Positions 6,468-14,712 of a stretch of 22,834 nucleotides of DNA are shown here, one piece after another; within the stretch, counting starts at the first letter, position 1, and each line of letters starts with the position of its first letter. Origin of the DNA: JBGPJM01 sp041485385. Its GTDB lineage: Bacteria > Planctomycetota > Phycisphaerae > Phycisphaerales > UBA1924. The position numbers were made by a program, and so were the translations under genes. Below the pieces are notes generated by a model. That model did not search any database. It was not told the DNA's origin and saw only the letters and a program-made list of their open reading frames with translations. The DNA lies in the NCBI GenBank assembly GCA_041485385.1, contig JBGPJM010000060.1, positions 1-22,834 of the forward strand. The letters are read 5' to 3'.

Positions 6468-8144
6468 TCACGAGCAGGGCGTGAAGAACGCGTTGACGAA
6501 GTCGAAGAAGTCCTGCGAGTTCACGACCCCGTCACCGTTGAAGTCGACCGTGCCGGCCAGATACGCGCGTACGAAGTCGTTGAAGTCGCGCGAATCGACG
6601 AACCCCGACCGGTCGAAGTCCGCCGGGCACGGCGGCGCCGTGACCGTGTAGGTCTGGTTCACGGCGAGGCCGGTCAGCGTCGTCGAGAACCCGCCCGGCC
6701 AGGTGATGCGGGCCTCGTCGATCGTTGTGGCCGCGTCCAGCCCGAAGTGCGCAGTCAGGTCGTCCTGGGACTTGTAGGCGCTGCCCGCGATGATCTCGCG
6801 CGTCCGCCACACCTGGGCGGTGCGCACGTCCACCCGCGCGCCGATCCCCCAGGTGTCGGTTGTTCGTCCCCGCACCCTGAACTTTGCCCACGACCGGCGC
6901 TGTCCCTCGTGGTTGATGTAGAGGCGCAGCGGCTGCCCCGTGCTCGAGACCGCCAGGTCCAGGTCACCGTCGTTGTCGATGTCGGCGATCGCGACGCAGA
7001 ACGACGGCGCCTCGTCGGCCACGCCCATCGCCTCGGCCACGTCGGGGCACACGCCCCCGCCCACGTTGCAGTACAGCCGATTGGGCCCGTTCATGTTGCA
7101 CACGTACAAGTCCAGGTCCCCGTCGTTGTCGTAGTCGAAGAAGACCGCGCCCCATCCGACGAGGTACGACTCCACCCCCGCCGCCGCCGTCCCGTCGGTG
7201 AATGTCCCGTCCCCCTGGTTGAGGAGCAGCCGGTTGTGCGGGTCGGGTGTGTTGGTGATGTAGAGGTCCTGGTAGCCGTTGCCGTCGAAATCGCCGGGCG
7301 CGACGCACATCGCGTTCATGCAGACGTCGGTGCGCGACGAAGCCGAGATGTCCGTGAAATGCCCGCCGTCGCTCCGCCACATCCGGTTCTTCCAGAGGCA
7401 AGTCGTCCCCTTGTCGTTGGACAGGTACAGGTCGGCGTCCCCGTCGCGGTCGATGTCGAAGAACGTTGCCTGGAAGCTCCAGTCGTCGCCGGCCTCGACC
7501 CCCATCTGCGCCGCGACGTTGTGGAACGTCCCGTTCCCCAGGTTCCGGAAGAGCCGGTTGCGCTCGGTGGTGGCCTGCGAGCCGCCGACACGGGTCGTGC
7601 CCGTCCGGTTCGTCACGTACAGGTCGATCCACCCGTCGTGGTCAAAGTCTCCCCAGCCGTCCCCCGAGCCCGCCCCCGTGTCCGCGACGCCCGCGGACGC
7701 CGCGACGTTCGTGAAATGGAATCCGCCGTCGTTCCGGAGCAGCATGTGCGCCTGCGTCCAGACGGTGATGTGAAGGTCGAGGTCGCCGTCGCGGTCGTAG
7801 TCCGCGGCGGAGACGCCCGACACGTACCGGTTCGGCGGGATCCCCGAGTTGGCCGAGCGGTCGATGAAATGCCCGGTCCCGTCGTTCTCGTACACCCCCA
7901 CGACGCCGCTGAATCGTCCGAGGCAGACCAGGTCGGCATCGCCATCGCCGTCGAGATCGGCGAACGCCACGCCGTACCCGAATCCGTCCTGCCCGATGTT
8001 CTGCACGGGGTAGTTGACGCCCCGGCTGGCCGCCTCCTGGGTGAACGGCAAGCCGGGCGGGCCGGCCGGCGCGCCGGCGCTCAACCAGAGCGTGGCGCCC
8101 GCGAGCGCGCAGAGCCGGGTCGAACGGTCGAGGAATGAGGGCAT
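6468..8144 (-). CDS. Secreted FG-GAP/VCBS repeat protein with UnbV/ASPIC domain and dockerin-like tail
   Basis: The product is 558 residues starting at ATG 8144 with AGGGAA upstream. A signal peptide covers about residues 1-27. From about 55 to 420 there are at least six FG-GAP/VCBS calcium-loop repeats forming an integrin-alpha-like propeller (FADLDGDGDADLVCLG, ADYDRDGDLDLHI, GDFDHDGWIDLYVTN, FFDIDRDGDADLYLSN, GDFDGNGYQDLYITN, FFDYDNDGDLDLYVCN, IADIDNDGDLDLAVS). About 425-505 is an ASPIC/UnbV domain (CRTAC1-like: WGIGARVDVRT...ITWPGGFSTTL). The last 50 residues are the doubled dockerin-like tag, FDRSGFVDSRDFNDF and FNGDGVVNSQDFFDF, bracketed by Cys (PPCPAD and FFTPCS). Likely an exported calcium-binding adhesion or surface protein; ligand unknown. 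It is flanked by intergenic gaps and appears monocistronic. Confidence 0.93.
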   Translation of the reverse strand: MPSFLDRSTRLCALAGATLWLSAGAPAGPPGLPFTQEAASRGVNYPVQNIGQDGFGYGVAFADLDGDGDADLVCLGRFSGVVGVYENDGTGHFIDRSANSGIPPNRYVSGVSAADYDRDGDLDLHITVWTQAHMLLRNDGGFHFTNVAASAGVADTGAGSGDGWGDFDHDGWIDLYVTNRTGTTRVGGSQATTERNRLFRNLGNGTFHNVAAQMGVEAGDDWSFQATFFDIDRDGDADLYLSNDKGTTCLWKNRMWRSDGGHFTDISASSRTDVCMNAMCVAPGDFDGNGYQDLYITNTPDPHNRLLLNQGDGTFTDGTAAAGVESYLVGWGAVFFDYDNDGDLDLYVCNMNGPNRLYCNVGGGVCPDVAEAMGVADEAPSFCVAIADIDNDGDLDLAVSSTGQPLRLYINHEGQRRSWAKFRVRGRTTDTWGIGARVDVRTAQVWRTREIIAGSAYKSQDDLTAHFGLDAATTIDEARITWPGGFSTTLTGLAVNQTYTVTAPPCPADFDRSGFVDSRDFNDFVRAYLAGTVDFNGDGVVNSQDFFDFVNAFFTPCS

Positions 8145-8401
8145 GGTCTATTCCCTGCGGCAAGGCGAGTGCTGCCGGCGGGCGCCGAGGTGCGGAGCGC
8201 GATCACGGGCTCAGAACCGGGGACTCGATCGGGCCGGCTCAGGATACCCCTGGGCTTGGGCGTCGCAGGCGAGGGACCCTCCGCGTGATGCCTGCGCCCT
8301 TCTCTTCCATGTTAACAGACCCGTCACTCCGGTGCCAAGGCCGTTCTTCGCCGCCGCGTCTGTCTCCGGGCTGTGCCTGACTCGCCTTGGCGGCCTGTCT
8401 G

Positions 8402-10222
8402 CTAGCGCTGGGGGAGCGTCTCCGGCTCCAGCGACCAGACGCCGTATCCGAACGGCGGCAGCACGAACGGGTATCGGTTGCGCTGCTCGGTCGTGAGGCG
8501 ACCCACGTCGGCAGCGGCGAGGAGGTCGCGCACCATCACCGTTCTGGTCTCGTTCCCCAGCCCCTGGAGGTTGACGGTCGCGCTTACCCGGTCGCCGGAG
8601 AGGTTCACCAACACCACCACCGTCTGCTCCTCGTGCCGGCGTGCGAACGCCCACACCGCGGCGTGCACCGGGGGGAGCTGCACGAACGACCCGCGTCGAA
8701 GCGCCGGCGTTGCCCTCCGCAGCGCGACGAGCCGTCGGTATTCCTCCAGCAGCGATCCCGTGACACCCTGTTGTTCCTCCACGCTCCGACCGTCGTGGTC
8801 GCTCGAGAACGCGTGCTCGACGGCCGCCTTGGCGGGCGCCCAGTAGTTGGACATCGGCGGACCGGCGGCGGCCTTCCACTTGAACGGCTCGCGCACAGGG
8901 ATGTCGCTCGCGTCGCTGCCGTACTTCTGACGCACGCCGCGCATGCCGATCTCGTCCCCCATGTAGATGATCGGCGGGAACGGCTGCGCGAGCAGGATCA
9001 CCGCGCCGAGCTTGCAGCGCGCCAGGTTCGACGTCGCGTCGAGCCTCCGCCCCGGCGTGTCAACGCCCTCCTCGACGACGCTGGCCAGGCGGTCGACGTC
9101 GTGGTCCCCGAGGATCGCCAGGTACGTGCCGGGGCACCTGGTGCCGGCGGGGAGGTCGGCGGCCCGGTCGGGCGGCGGCACGATGAGGGAGCGTGCCGTC
9201 GCCTCCATGGCCTTCCGCAGCGGCAGGGCCTTGCCTGTGCGGAGGCCCTCGCGCACCGCCATCTCCAGCGGCTTGGTGAAGGCCGCGTCGAAGCCGGTGC
9301 GCCCCGAGGCATCCTGCCACACCACCTCCGCGCCGGTGGTTTCCCACTGCGCCTGCTCGGCGAAGGTAATCACCCTCGGGTTCACACGGCGCAGGGCTTC
9401 CTTCCAGGGGATCCAGAAGTCCGCGAGGGTGTACCCCCAGCCGTTCTTCGAGGGCGGGGAGTCTTTGTACCGCGTCCACACGTGGTCGAGCCGGTAGCCG
9501 TCCACGCCGTCGGTGAAGTCGCCGTCGCCGTCGGGGTCCAGCCACTTCTTCGCCCACTCGGTCACGAGCCGGCGGGGCTCCGGGTGGTTCAGGTCCCAAT
9601 GGATGAAGCCGACGCTCGTACCATCCCAGGTCTTGAACGTGTAGCCCGTGTATTTCGAGTTGGCATCGTCGGTGAACGCCAGCCAGGGGTCGTACCGGCT
9701 CTGGGGGTTCAGGTGCGCGTCTCTGAAGTACTCCGAGTCGGTGCTGATTCCGTAGGCGACGAAGTCGATGAAGACCTTAATGCCGCGGGCGTGCGCGGCC
9801 CTGACGAAGCCGGTCCACTCCTGCTCGGTGCCGAGCCGCGGATTCAGGCGGTCCGCCGGCATGTGCTGATAGCCGTGATAGGCCGGTGAGGGGAAGATGG
9901 GGGTCATCCAGACCGCGGTGATGCCGAGCTGCTGGAGGTAATCCAGCGAGTCGGTCATGCCGCGGAAGTCGCCGAACCGCAGGGGCCCGCCCTCGGGCGC
10001 GACGTCGTTGTCGGAGTCGCGCCAGGCGATGGGCATGAACTGGTAGACGACGTCGTCGATGAGGGGCGAGTCGAGCGGGACGACCTGCTGCGCCACGGCG
10101 CGCGGCAGGAAGAGGCCCAGCACCGAGACACGCAGGGCGCGGAGGAGCGAGAGGAGCGTGCGCGCGAGAAGGGAGCGCCGGGCGGAGGCAGAGGAGCGGA
10201 CGGTCGGGGTGCGGCGGGTCAT
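8402..10222 (-). CDS. Secreted GH13 alpha-amylase-family glycoside hydrolase
   Basis: The product is 606 residues starting at ATG 10222. The N-terminus has a long arginine-rich n-region, a hydrophobic core (VSVLGLFLP) and an AVAQQ cleavage site near 45, so it is exported. No clear ribosome binding site is visible; a longer frame to 10708 would overlap the upstream gene. GH13 features: LQQLGITAVWMTPIFPSPAYHGY (92-118), GVDGYRLDHVW with nucleophile Asp 246, ITFAEQAQW with acid/base Glu 289, and LGDHDVDRL with Asp 375. A C-terminal beta-domain follows (TVVVLVNLSGD). Conserved region I reads DFVAYG (153-158), lacking the usual Asn-His. Calcium-like DPDGDGDFTDG (229-239) precedes the nucleophile. 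It should act on alpha-glucans or related sugars; exact specificity cannot be read. It starts 74 bases after the broken beta-helix gene. Confidence 0.92.
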   Translation of the reverse strand: MTRRTPTVRSSASARRSLLARTLLSLLRALRVSVLGLFLPRAVAQQVVPLDSPLIDDVVYQFMPIAWRDSDNDVAPEGGPLRFGDFRGMTDSLDYLQQLGITAVWMTPIFPSPAYHGYQHMPADRLNPRLGTEQEWTGFVRAAHARGIKVFIDFVAYGISTDSEYFRDAHLNPQSRYDPWLAFTDDANSKYTGYTFKTWDGTSVGFIHWDLNHPEPRRLVTEWAKKWLDPDGDGDFTDGVDGYRLDHVWTRYKDSPPSKNGWGYTLADFWIPWKEALRRVNPRVITFAEQAQWETTGAEVVWQDASGRTGFDAAFTKPLEMAVREGLRTGKALPLRKAMEATARSLIVPPPDRAADLPAGTRCPGTYLAILGDHDVDRLASVVEEGVDTPGRRLDATSNLARCKLGAVILLAQPFPPIIYMGDEIGMRGVRQKYGSDASDIPVREPFKWKAAAGPPMSNYWAPAKAAVEHAFSSDHDGRSVEEQQGVTGSLLEEYRRLVALRRATPALRRGSFVQLPPVHAAVWAFARRHEEQTVVVLVNLSGDRVSATVNLQGLGNETRTVMVRDLLAAADVGRLTTEQRNRYPFVLPPFGYGVWSLEPETLPQR

Positions 10223-10296
10223 TGGTTGGCGGGGGGATTGTTGGTGTACGAACCGCGGCGGAATGCACGGGGCACGAACGGGGAGAGAGGAAAGCA

Positions 10297-11046
10297 TCAG
10301 TGTGCCGGTCGGAGCTTCTCGTACCGAAGAAGTTCTGGCAACGAGGGTTGCGCCTCCATCAGCCGCAGGATCGCGGCGGCGTTCGACTGTTCTCGCGGTG
10401 TGCCCGTGACGGTCTGGGCCTGCAGCGAGCTTCGTACCGTGCCCTGGTCGGCCGTGAGCAGTGCGAGGACGACCTTGCGCGGCAGCCTCGGCTGATCGAG
10501 CCGCCCGAGCGCATCCTCGAGGGTGATCGAAGGGGGAGCGGGCTGGTCGGACGCCGTGGCCGCCTGCGCAGCGCCGAGCGTCGTCGCGGCGAGCTGGCGC
10601 ACCTGCGCGGATGGGTGCAGGAGCAGCCGGGCCCAGAACCCCTGGTCGCCGTGGGCCTTCGTCAGGCCGAGCGTCCGGGCGATGTCGCGCGCGACCGGAT
10701 CCGACCACGCGGCGGGCGCGCTGCCGGCCCCCCCGGTGAGGCGGTGCAGAGCCGACAGGTCATCCAACGCCTCGGAGAAGATCGTCCCGACGGGGCGTGC
10801 GCCGCGGGTGGACTCGAGCGTCGTATCCCGCAGGAAGACCTTCCCTCCGCTCGGGCCGGTCGAGTACTGGGGCTGGTCGGTCGAGAGGCTGCACCGGTCC
10901 AGAACCCCGTCGGCGTACCTGAAGATCTCCTGGTTGTCGATGAACCGGGTGTCTCGGATGTAGACCCGGTTGTCGCCTCGAAGGTCGAGCGCATTGCCGC
11001 GGAGCGAGCCGCTGGCACGCCCGCTCTTCCCTTCGAACTCGCAGGA
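10297..11046 (-). pseudogene. C-terminal part of beta-helix membrane protein, beyond an in-frame TAG
   Basis: This 250-codon stretch continues the frame of the 11047-12108 gene directly after its TAG stop, without any shift. Its first 60 residues (SCEFEGKSGRASGSLRG, NALDLRGDNRVYIRDTRFID, then EIFRYADGVLDRCSL) continue the parallel beta-helix rungs seen before the stop; the following region is alpha-helical with a HEAT-like piece (LLLHPSAQVRQLAATTLGAAQ). Codon use is normal for the window. The only plausible internal start is TTG 10767 (LDDLSALHRL...), without a good ribosome binding site, and it would leave out the beta-helix rungs. It is therefore best read as the remainder of one gene interrupted by a nonsense codon. 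Sequencing error or readthrough are alternatives. Confidence 0.75.
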
Positions 11047-12108
11047 CTAGATCAGGAGGACCGATCCGGCCGCGAAGATCGCGTTGGAGCCGCCCGCCCC
11101 GGAGTTGTAGTTCTGGACGCGGCAGGCGCGGAGAGAGAGCGTGCAGCTCTCGCGGAAATCGGCGAAGTCGTTGTTGCCGCAATCGATCGTCACGCCCTCG
11201 ATGCGTGCCCCCGTCGCGGACTGAATACGCAGCGAGAGCGTGGTCGAGTCGGCTCCGCACCCGAGCAACCAGACGTCATCGAGCTGGCCCATGCCGCCCG
11301 CCGAGGGGCCATATCGAAGATCGCCGAGGTCGTGGCGTCCGGGGAGAAGGACGATGGTCGTTCCGGGCCCGGCGGTCCGCACGATGTTCGCAAGGCTCTC
11401 CGGTCCCGGGCCCGGCAGCGCATACTGGACGGCGCCGTTGAGTTTGGGCTGGCAAGCCTGAAGGTACCACGAGTAGTCGAAGGCGGCGGCCCGGTGGACG
11501 TCCAGGGAGTGTTGATCGGCGCGGACGACCAGCCACGCGCTGCCGGAGAGCACAAGCAGAACGAGAAACACACCGGCGCCGGCATCACGGATGAGCCGTC
11601 CGATTGGCGGGCGCGTCCGGATCTCGGCGTCCTTGGGGGATGTGCCGCACTCCGGACAGGGCGCCTCGGTTCCGGGCCGGGCGTACGCGCAGCACAGGCA
11701 GAGGCCGCGACGCCGGCGCCTCCGCCGCCGAAGCCAGGACAGGACAAGCCAGAGCGTGGGCACGACCGATGTGACGATGAGCAGCCACAGTGGCACGACG
11801 ACGGTAATCGATGTGCCGGGCGGCGGGCGCACCACGGTCGGCCATAGATGGGTCGGCACGCCGCCGCCGGCGGAGCCGGTCGAGATGCCGAATCGATCCC
11901 GGTCGAGGGGCCTGACGGTCCCGAGCGGCTCGGAGTGGAGCTGGAGGCCCCCATCGATCAGCGAGATGGATTTCCGGAACCCGCCGCGGCTTTCCGAATA
12001 GATCACGCCAAGCCGGCTCAGCGGCCAGGCGAGGACTGCCAGAGCCGCAAGGATGAGGGCCGATGTTGCGAGTACGCGCAGGATCGCCGAGCCCCTGGTG
12101 GGATCCAC
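11047..12108 (-). CDS. Membrane protein with zinc ribbon and beta-helix start (interrupted by TAG)
   Basis: The frame starts at GTG 12108, 25 bases after the kinase stop, and gives 353 residues before a TAG at 11049-11047. In order: a transmembrane segment (about 10-30, ILRVLATSALILAALAVLAW), about 70 extracytoplasmic residues, a second transmembrane segment (about 103-125, VVVPLWLLIVTSVVPTLWLVL), eight consecutive arginines, a C4 zinc ribbon (CLCC...CPEC), a third transmembrane segment (GVFLVLLVLSGSAWLVV), then a parallel beta-helix beginning (TIVLLPGRHDLGDL, VWLLGCGADSTTLSLRI, IEGVTIDCGNNDF). The beta-helix clearly continues past the stop in the same frame (10297-11046). It is probably cotranscribed with the kinase. 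Function unknown; likely an envelope protein with a carbohydrate-binding-type fold. Confidence 0.8.
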   Translation of the reverse strand: MDPTRGSAILRVLATSALILAALAVLAWPLSRLGVIYSESRGGFRKSISLIDGGLQLHSEPLGTVRPLDRDRFGISTGSAGGGVPTHLWPTVVRPPPGTSITVVVPLWLLIVTSVVPTLWLVLSWLRRRRRRRRGLCLCCAYARPGTEAPCPECGTSPKDAEIRTRPPIGRLIRDAGAGVFLVLLVLSGSAWLVVRADQHSLDVHRAAAFDYSWYLQACQPKLNGAVQYALPGPGPESLANIVRTAGPGTTIVLLPGRHDLGDLRYGPSAGGMGQLDDVWLLGCGADSTTLSLRIQSATGARIEGVTIDCGNNDFADFRESCTLSLRACRVQNYNSGAGGSNAIFAAGSVLLI

Positions 12109-12133
12109 GGCCGGATTGACGCGGGGCCACGGA

Positions 12134-14299
12134 TCAGTTGTTCGCCGGGCGGGTCTTCGCGTCGGCGCCGGGGAGGATTGGGGGAAGTTCGCCGAGGGTG
12201 AACGCGTCCGGATCGGGGAGGAGGTTGCCCTGGCGGCTCATGCGCTGGCGGAGCTGCGAGTAGACGACGCGCGAAAGGGCCCGGCCGCGGCTGTCGACGG
12301 TAATGCTCATGGCGTCGAACTGGAGGACGAAATGGTCGTCGCCATCGGGGGTCGGGGCCCGGCTGACGGACGGGAGTTGGCCACGGATGAAGACGTCGCC
12401 GGCGGCGGGGGGGAGGAGGCACACGTAGAACTCCGGTCTCAGATCACCGGGCTCTGAGGGCGTGGAGATCCAGCCGTGCTTCTGCCCGAACTGGGGCTTG
12501 ATCGCGAGAACGACCTCCGGGAAGGGCTCCTGCACGTCGGGCTGGGCGCGACCGCTCCAGAGGACCTCGCTGTTCACCCCGGCCATGATGAGCAGTCCCG
12601 GCTTGGCGAGCCACAGCGGAAGGGTGACATAGCCGTTGTGCCAGGCCTCGTAGAGGACGCGGCCGCCGAGGTCATAGATGCGGATGCAGGTCGGGGCCCA
12701 GGGATGGTGCCGGTGGACCGCGATGATCTCCGCGCCCGGGGACTGCGGGAAGACGTCGCAGACGACGGCGGCGGTCGTGTCGAAGTGCATCGCGGCGGTG
12801 AAGCCGGAGAGCGGCGGCATCTGGAGCTCAGGGGGCGTGCAGCCAACGACCCAGAGGGGCGACGCCGGGTGAGCAAGGTCGTAGGCGGCCAGGACGGCGC
12901 CGGACGTCGCCGGGGGGCCGGCCAGTTCGGCGAGACCGCCGCCGAGGACAATGACGCGCCCGCCGCCGAGCGCGGCGGGGCGGTCCACGACGTCGGCGAG
13001 GACGACCGGTCCGCTCGTGTTCCAGGATCGGAGGATGCGGCCGCTGAACGAGAGCAGGCGGACCCAGGTGCCGTGCTGCTGATCGATGCGCAGCTCGCAC
13101 GGGCGCGAGTTGATCCACCAGACGGTGGTGAATGTGGCGGCGATGGCGGTGGCGATGAGCAGCGTGCAGATGGACGCGGTGAAGATCGCCGGGTGGCGGG
13201 CGACTCGACGGAGCAGCCCGGTCCACATGGTTGGCGGCGAGGCGGAAACGGGCTCGCCGGCGAGCCAGCGCCGGAGATCGGCCGCGAGGTCGGCGGCGGA
13301 GCCGTAGCGGCGCTGCGGCTCGGGATCGCAGGCCTTGGAGAGGATCGCCGCAAGGGGTGCGGGGACGGAGGGGTCGAGGTCTCGCGGGGCGCGCGGCGGG
13401 TCGTGGCTCACGCGCCGGATCGCCTCGTGCAGGGAGGTCTGGGTATCGTGGGGCGTCCGGCCTGTCGTGAGGAAATAGCCGACGGCGCCAAGGGCGTAGA
13501 CGTCGGTGCGCGTGGAGATGAGCGAGCGCTGGCCGCGGGCCTGCTCGGGGGCCATGAAGGCGACCGTGCCGATGGGCTGGCCCTCGGTGGTGAGCGTGTC
13601 GGCGGAGCTCTCCTCGAGGAGCGCGGCCAGTCCGAGGTCGAGGATGACGGGCTGGCCGGTTGGGGTGATGACGATGTTGGAGGGCTTGAGGTCGCGGTGC
13701 ATGACGCCGTGCTCGTGGAGGGACTGGACCGCTTCGGCGATGTCGGCCATCAGCGCGGCGCAATCGCGGAGGGAGAGAGACCGCTGGCGCGCGTAACGGT
13801 CCGGCGGCGTGCCCTCGATGAACTCCGTCACCAGGAACAGATGGCCCGCGGCGTGCCCGTAGTCGAGCAGGCGCGGGGTGGCGGGGAGGCGGAGCGATTC
13901 GAGGATCTGGAGCTCGCGCCAAGCCCGCTGCGAGGATGCGGAGTCGGGCTGACCGAGCCGGACGCGCAGGAGCTTGATAGCGAGGGGGTGATCGGACGCC
14001 CCGCCGTCGCGGATCGCACGGAAGACCGTGCCGCCGCCGCCGTCGGCGAGTCGCTCGACGAGCGTGTACCCCGGGATCCGGAGGCCGGGCGGGAGGTCAC
14101 CTTCCGAGTCCGTGTGGCCGGCGAGGCCCATGCCGCACCCGGGCGCGCCTGTCGCGTCGTTGTGTGGTTCGCGCCCGGATCCGGCCGGAGAGGCGGAGAG
14201 TTGTTCTGCGGTGAAGTGCTCGTCGGCCGAGAGGGCGACGAGGAGCCGTGCGGCGGCGGAGGGATCGAGGCGGGGCGCGGCTGTGTGATCGTCGGGCAC
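12134..14299 (-). CDS. Transmembrane serine/threonine protein kinase
   Basis: The product is 721 residues from GTG 14299, with GGAG 7 bases upstream. A variable N-terminal 75 residues precede a complete Hanks-type kinase domain (about 78-350): glycine loop LADGGGGTV (84-92), LAIK (Lys 109), Glu 129, HRDLKPSN (201-208) with catalytic Asp 203, DLG in place of DFG (221-223), APE as MAPEQ (250-252) and RTDVYALGAV. A single transmembrane helix at about 371-396 (AIFTASICTLLIATAIAATF) leads to a roughly 320-residue C-terminal sensor part with beta-propeller-like pieces (LRSWNTSGPVVLADV, IRIYDLGGRVLYEAW). Such kinases phosphorylate Ser/Thr in response to envelope cues. It diverges from an ECF-like sigma factor gene and precedes the zinc-ribbon/beta-helix gene. 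Confidence 0.95.
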   Translation of the reverse strand: MPDDHTAAPRLDPSAAARLLVALSADEHFTAEQLSASPAGSGREPHNDATGAPGCGMGLAGHTDSEGDLPPGLRIPGYTLVERLADGGGGTVFRAIRDGGASDHPLAIKLLRVRLGQPDSASSQRAWRELQILESLRLPATPRLLDYGHAAGHLFLVTEFIEGTPPDRYARQRSLSLRDCAALMADIAEAVQSLHEHGVMHRDLKPSNIVITPTGQPVILDLGLAALLEESSADTLTTEGQPIGTVAFMAPEQARGQRSLISTRTDVYALGAVGYFLTTGRTPHDTQTSLHEAIRRVSHDPPRAPRDLDPSVPAPLAAILSKACDPEPQRRYGSAADLAADLRRWLAGEPVSASPPTMWTGLLRRVARHPAIFTASICTLLIATAIAATFTTVWWINSRPCELRIDQQHGTWVRLLSFSGRILRSWNTSGPVVLADVVDRPAALGGGRVIVLGGGLAELAGPPATSGAVLAAYDLAHPASPLWVVGCTPPELQMPPLSGFTAAMHFDTTAAVVCDVFPQSPGAEIIAVHRHHPWAPTCIRIYDLGGRVLYEAWHNGYVTLPLWLAKPGLLIMAGVNSEVLWSGRAQPDVQEPFPEVVLAIKPQFGQKHGWISTPSEPGDLRPEFYVCLLPPAAGDVFIRGQLPSVSRAPTPDGDDHFVLQFDAMSITVDSRGRALSRVVYSQLRQRMSRQGNLLPDPDAFTLGELPPILPGADAKTRPANN

Positions 14300-14712
14300 T
14301 CACGAACTCCGGCCCCGCGTGGCGAACCGCCCCGGTTGATTCATAACGGATGCTCGCGCCCATAGCAAGCGCGAAAGACCTCCTGTTGGCATGCCGCCTC
14401 GGGGCTGAGCGGCGGACGGGGGCGCTCAACTCGGAAGAAGAAAAAGCACGGCGATCATGGCCGTGGCGCGAATGTCACTGCTCGGCGGCCGTACAGGAGT
14501 GGCTGTACGACCTCACGAGCGGATGTGCCCGCCCCATGCGTGCACCTCCCCGCGAGGGCCAAGAGCCGAGACACACCCCGTGCAAGGGGGTTGGCGCGGG
14601 AGCTTCCGGGAAATTAGAGCGACTTCCCGAGTCTCGCTTGTGTATACGCATGCGGGGCGACAAGATAGGGTGGCGCGTTGGAAAGAAACATCGGCGAAGT
14701 CAACGGAGCGGA
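14300..14712. promoter_or_regulatory. 413-base divergent region between kinase and sigma factor genes
   Basis: No credible gene is present. The region must carry the promoters of the kinase operon (leftward) and the sigma factor (rightward). An imperfect inverted repeat built on GGGAA...TTCCC lies around 14606-14630, and a locally AT-richer stretch follows near 14640-14700, before the sigma gene. I could not identify sigma70 boxes with confidence. Confidence 0.4.

Noticed and set aside
8334..8391. Inverted repeat GCCAAGGC / GCCTTGGC after the amylase stop as terminator
   Set aside because: The arms are 42 bases apart with no T tract; weak as a terminator and possible by chance.
10223..10708. 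Longer amylase start up to 10708
   Set aside because: It would overlap the beta-helix gene's 3' part in another frame and bury the signal peptide.
11047..11049. TAG read as a recoded amino acid (pyrrolysine-type)
   Set aside because: No recoding element, pylT-like tRNA or methylamine gene is seen nearby; nonsense mutation or sequence error is simpler.
10222..11847. Long plus-strand open frame across the amylase/beta-helix boundary
   Set aside because: It runs antisense to recognisable membrane, zinc-ribbon and beta-helix sequence and has shadow-like composition.
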